Origin: Pythium myriotylum
Taxonomy: Eukaryota; Oomycota; Peronosporomycetes; Pythiales; Pythiaceae
Length of the DNA stretch: 64,000 bases
Assembly (NCBI GenBank): GCA_023091665.1
Contig: JALJCQ010000033.1
Span: 1,111,446-1,175,445, forward strand
Direction: 5' to 3'
Shown here: positions 59,778 through 64,000 of the stretch, one piece after another
How the letters are laid out: each line of letters begins with the position of its first letter
How positions within the stretch are numbered: the first letter of the stretch is position 1
Notes under the pieces: model-generated
The model's input: the letters and a program-made list of their open reading frames with translations, nothing else
Told to the model about the DNA's origin: nothing
Database searches by the model: none
Made by a program: the position numbers and the translations under genes

Positions 59778-60083
59778 CGTTTTGCATCTTTTACCGCGCC
59801 CGCAATGACAACCATGAACCTACCCTACCAGCTAGCCACCCACACACTCAACCGATCAACGACCCTACACAATCACCACCACCATCTCGCTCGGCCCAAT
59901 GCTCCACACTTCACACCCAGCACCACTGTCCATGCCAACACGATGCCTATGGCTATGCCAACTCCAACTCCGACCCCAATTGCGGCACAGACGTCAACAC
60001 GCCAATACCACGCGGCCACCAACACGATGCTAGCGTCGACGTCGACGTCCACGTGACGCTTCATTCTCCTCTCGGACGTGTTA

Positions 60084-60134
<51 letters not shown>

Positions 60135-60174
60135 CCACCTCTTTCTTTCTGTCTGTCGGTCTATCTTTCTTTAT

Positions 60175-60234
<60 letters not shown>

Positions 60235-60890
60235 CATCTGTGCAACGACAGATGCGACGGGTGCACCCAGCCGATCACGGCGACCAGCGCCAGCGCCAAC
60301 GCCAGCGCACTCTGCTCTTGCCATGAGTCGGCCGTGAGAGCCGTGAGAGCCGCGAGAGCCGTGAGAGCCGCGAGAGCCGTGAGAGCCGCGAGAGCCGTGA
60401 GAGCCGTGAGAGCCGCGAGAGCCGTGAGGACCCATGGCGTCTTCTCCCATTCGTTACATGGTACATGGTGCATGGTACCTGGTCACCAGCGTCCGCGCAT
60501 CCGTCTTCGATGGAGTCGCCATCCAGACAAGAGAGATGGTGCCTAGTCCAAAGGTCCAAAGGTCCAACGGCCGTCGTTGGTGTCGTTGGTCTGGATTCGC
60601 CATAGTTCCATAGGTGTGCGTGCGAGCGTTCGTGGCGCGGTGGAGTGTGATGTGGTGGGGTGGGGTAGGAGTTGGAGTGGGGTGGGGTGGGGTGGGGTGG
60701 GGTGGGGTGGGAGTGGAGGGGCGAGTGAGAAGGATGGGAAAAACAGTGGAGAGGCAGGGACGATGGCAAAGAGAGGCCAGGGAGGCCAGAGAGGTGGGAG
60801 AGGTGGGAGAGGTGGGAGAGGTGGAAGAGAGGTGAGAGGTGAGTGTGGTGCAGGTATGTTGTGTGTTTTGGGGAGGGCTACCTTCGAACT

Positions 60891-60963
60891 TCCCAGATAG
60901 TCTAGGTGGTTAGGATAGCTGGCTCTCACCCAGCAGACCCGGGTTCGAGTCCCGGTTTGGGAA
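60891..60963 (+). tRNA. trnE-CUC: tRNA-Glu (CTC), copy 20
   Basis: Identical by eye to copy 1. Unit 20 is 1192 bp, long type, CT 45, CA 62, with an extra CCAACGCCAGCG-type repeat near 61500. Confidence 0.95.
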
Positions 60964-61270
60964 CGTTTTGCATCTTTTACCGCGCCCCGCAATGACAACC
61001 ATGAACCTACCCTACCAGCTAGCCACCCACACACTCAACCGATCAACGACCCTACACAATCACCACCACCATCTCGCTCGGCCCAATGCTCCACACTTCA
61101 CACCCAGCACCACTGTCCATGCCAACACGATGCCTATGGCTATGCCAACTCCAACTCCGACCCCAATTGCGGCACAGACGTCAACACGCCAATACCACGC
61201 GGCCACCAACACGATGCTAGCGTCGACGTCGACGTCCACGTGACGCTTCATTCTCCTCTCGGACGTGTTA

Positions 61271-61323
<53 letters not shown>

Positions 61324-61363
61324 CCACCTCTTTCTTTCTGTCTGTCGGTCTATCTTTCTTTAT

Positions 61364-61433
<70 letters not shown>

Positions 61434-62082
61434 CATCTGTGCAACGACAGATGCGACGGGTGCACCCAGCCGATCACGGCGACCAGCGCCAGCGCCAACG
61501 CCAGCGCCAACGCCAGCGCACTCTGCTCTTGCCATGAGTCGGCCGTGAGAGCCGTGAGAGCCGCGAGAGCCGTGAGAGCCGCGAGAGCCGTGAGAGCCGT
61601 GAGAGCCGCGAGAGCCGTGAGGACCCATGGCGTCTTCTCCCATTCGTTACATGGTACATGGTGCATGGTACCTGGTCACCAGCGTCCGCGCATCCGTCTT
61701 CGATGGAGTCGCCATCCAGACAAGAGAGATGGTGCCTAGTCCAAAGGTCCAAAGGTCCAACGGCCGTCGTTGGTGTCGTTGGTCTGGATTCGCCATAGTT
61801 CCATAGGTGTGCGTGCGAGCGTTCGTGGCGCGGTGGAGTGTGATGTGGTGGGGTGGGGTAGGAGTTGGAGTGGGGTGGGGTGGGGTGGGGTGGGAGTGGA
61901 GGGGCGAGTGAGAAGGATGGGAAAAACAGTGGAGAGGCAGGGACGATGGCAAGGAGAGGCCAGGGAGGCCAGAGAGGTGGGAGAGGTGGGAGAGGTGGGA
62001 GAGGTGGGAGAGGTGGAAGAGAGGTGAGATGTGAGTGTGGTGCAGGTATGTTGTGTGTTTTGGGGAGGGCTACCTTCGAACT

Positions 62083-62155
62083 TCCCAGATAGTCTAGGTG
62101 GTTAGGATAGCTGGCTCTCACCCAGCAGACCCGGGTTCGAGTCCCGGTTTGGGAA
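62083..62155 (+). tRNA. trnE-CUC: tRNA-Glu (CTC), copy 21
   Basis: Identical by eye to copy 1. Unit 21 is 1174 bp, long type, CT 47, CA 40. Confidence 0.95.
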
Positions 62156-62461
62156 CGTTTTGCATCTTTTACCGCGCCCGCAATGACAACCATGAACCTA
62201 CCCTACCAGCTAGCCACCCACACACTCAACCGATCAACGACCCTACACAATCACCACCACCATCTCGCTCGGCCCAATGCTCCACACTTCACACCCAGCA
62301 CCACTGTCCATGCCAACACGATGCCTATGGCTATGCCAACTCCAACTCCGACCCCAATTGCGGCACAGACGTCAACACGCCAATACCACGCGGCCACCAA
62401 CACGATGCTAGCGTCGACGTCGACGTCCACGTGACGCTTCATTCTCCTCTCGGACGTGTTA

Positions 62462-62516
<55 letters not shown>

Positions 62517-62551
62517 CCACCTCTTTCTTTCTGTCTGTCTATCTTTCTTTA

Positions 62552-62596
<45 letters not shown>

Positions 62597-63256
62597 CATC
62601 TGTGCAACGACAGATGCGACGGGTGCACCCAGCCGATCACGGCGACCAGCGCCAGCGCCAACGCCAGCGCACTCTGCTCTTGCCATGAGTCGGCCGTGAG
62701 AGCCGTGAGAGCCGCGAGAGCCGTGAGAGCCGCGAGAGCCGTGAGAGCCGTGAGAGCCGCGAGAGCCGTGAGGACCCATGGCGTCTTCTCCCATTCGTTA
62801 CATGGTACATGGTGCATGGTACCTGGTCACCAGCGTCCGCGCATCCGTCTTCGATGGAGTCGCCATCCAGACAAGAGAGATGGTGCCTAGTCCAAAGGTC
62901 CAAAGGTCCAACGGCCGTCGTTGGTGTCGTTGGTCTGGATTCGCCATAGTTCCATAGGTGTGCGTGCGAGCGTTCGTGGCGCGGTGGAGTGTGATGTGGT
63001 GGGGTGGGGTAGGAGTTGGAGTGGGGTGGGGTGGGGTGGGGTGGGGTGGGAGTGGAGGGGCGAGTGAGAAGGATGGGAAAAACAGTGGAGAGGCAGGGAC
63101 GATGGCAAAGAGAGGCCAGGGAGGCCAGAGAGGTGGGAGAGGTGGGAGAGGTGGGAGAGGTGGGAGAGGTGGGAGAGGTGGGAGAGGTGGAAGAGAGGTG
63201 AGATGTGAGTGTGGTGCAGGTATGTTGTGTGTTTTGGGGAGGGCTACCTTCGAACT

Positions 63257-63329
63257 TCCCAGATAGTCTAGGTGGTTAGGATAGCTGGCTCTCACCCAGC
63301 AGACCCGGGTTCGAGTCCCGGTTTGGGAA
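63257..63329 (+). tRNA. trnE-CUC: tRNA-Glu (CTC), copy 22
   Basis: Identical by eye to copy 1. Unit 22 is cut by the window end after at least 743 bp; long type, CT 45, CA 38. The array therefore continues. Confidence 0.95.
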
Positions 63330-63636
63330 CGTTTTGCATCTTTTACCGCGCCCCGCAATGACAACCATGAACCTACCCTACCAGCTAGCCACCCACACAC
63401 TCAACCGATCAACGACCCTACACAATCACCACCACCATCTCGCTCGGCCCAATGCTCCACACTTCACACCCAGCACCACTGTCCATGCCAACACGATGCC
63501 TATGGCTATGCCAACTCCAACTCCGACCCCAATTGCGGCACAGACGTCAACACGCCAATACCACGCGGCCACCAACACGATGCTAGCGTCGACGTCGACG
63601 TCCACGTGACGCTTCATTCTCCTCTCGGACGTGTTA

Positions 63637-63689
<53 letters not shown>

Positions 63690-63724
63690 CCACCTCTTTC
63701 TTTCTGTCTGTCTATCTTTCTTTA

Positions 63725-63767
<43 letters not shown>

Positions 63768-64000
63768 CATCTGTGCAACGACAGATGCGACGGGTGCACC
63801 CAGCCGATCACGGCGACCAGCGCCAGCGCCAACGCCAGCGCACTCTGCTCTTGCCATGAGTCGGCCGTGAGAGCCGTGAGAGCCGCGAGAGCCGTGAGAG
63901 CCGCGAGAGCCGTGAGAGCCGTGAGAGCCGCGAGAGCCGTGAGGACCCATGGCGTCTTCTCCCATTCGTTACATGGTACATGGTGCATGGTACCTGGTCA

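Overview
The window looks like nuclear DNA from an oomycete or a related stramenopile. That call is an inference, based on intron-rich conserved eukaryotic genes with 45-75 nt GT-AG introns, very tight gene spacing, a CEP78 centriolar protein (expected in flagellate lineages) and the mix of transposon families. No prokaryotic feature was seen.

Region 1 (1-14.7 kb) is a dense block of conserved housekeeping genes. In order: Fis1 (partial, -), a TLC-domain membrane protein (-), a TTP/TIS11-type CCCH zinc-finger protein (-), U4/U6 snRNP Prp3 (-), the decapping enzyme Dcp2 (+), the Golgi protein Yif1 (-), the 26S proteasome subunit Rpn1 (-) and a CEP78-like centriolar protein (+). Prp3/Dcp2 and Rpn1/CEP78 are divergent pairs with roughly 255 bp between start codons. 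Dcp2 and Yif1 converge. Exon structures below were rebuilt by hand from splice sites, reading phase and remembered family conservation.

Region 2 (14.7-38.0 kb) is a transposon graveyard with no clearly intact gene. It holds a MULE-like transposase, a Tc1/mariner-like element with long inverted repeats, a short element with its own inverted ends, a hAT transposase, a LINE with a 330-bp tandem duplication and poly-C tracts, a chromodomain transposon relic, scattered LTR-retrotransposon gag and integrase fragments, a possible SINE and two helicase fragments. Nearly all carry frameshifts or stops.

Region 3 (38.03 kb to the window end) is the main discovery: a head-to-tail array of about 1.1-1.2 kb units, each carrying one tRNA-Glu(CTC) gene. 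There are 22 complete tRNA genes, all apparently identical, after one truncated 3' copy at the array edge, and the array runs off the window. Every spacer holds five short-repeat tracts: (CT)n, (CA)n, a GTGAGAGCC-type 9-mer, GGGGT repeats and a GGTGGGAGA 9-mer. These tracts vary in length while the tRNA stays constant. Units 8-12 are repeated as units 13-17, a higher-order duplication of about 5.7 kb. The organisation recalls the tRNA arrays with short tandem repeats known from Entamoeba, but in an apparently unrelated lineage. Many long open frames cross these units on both strands; I regard them as by-products of repeat composition, not genes.
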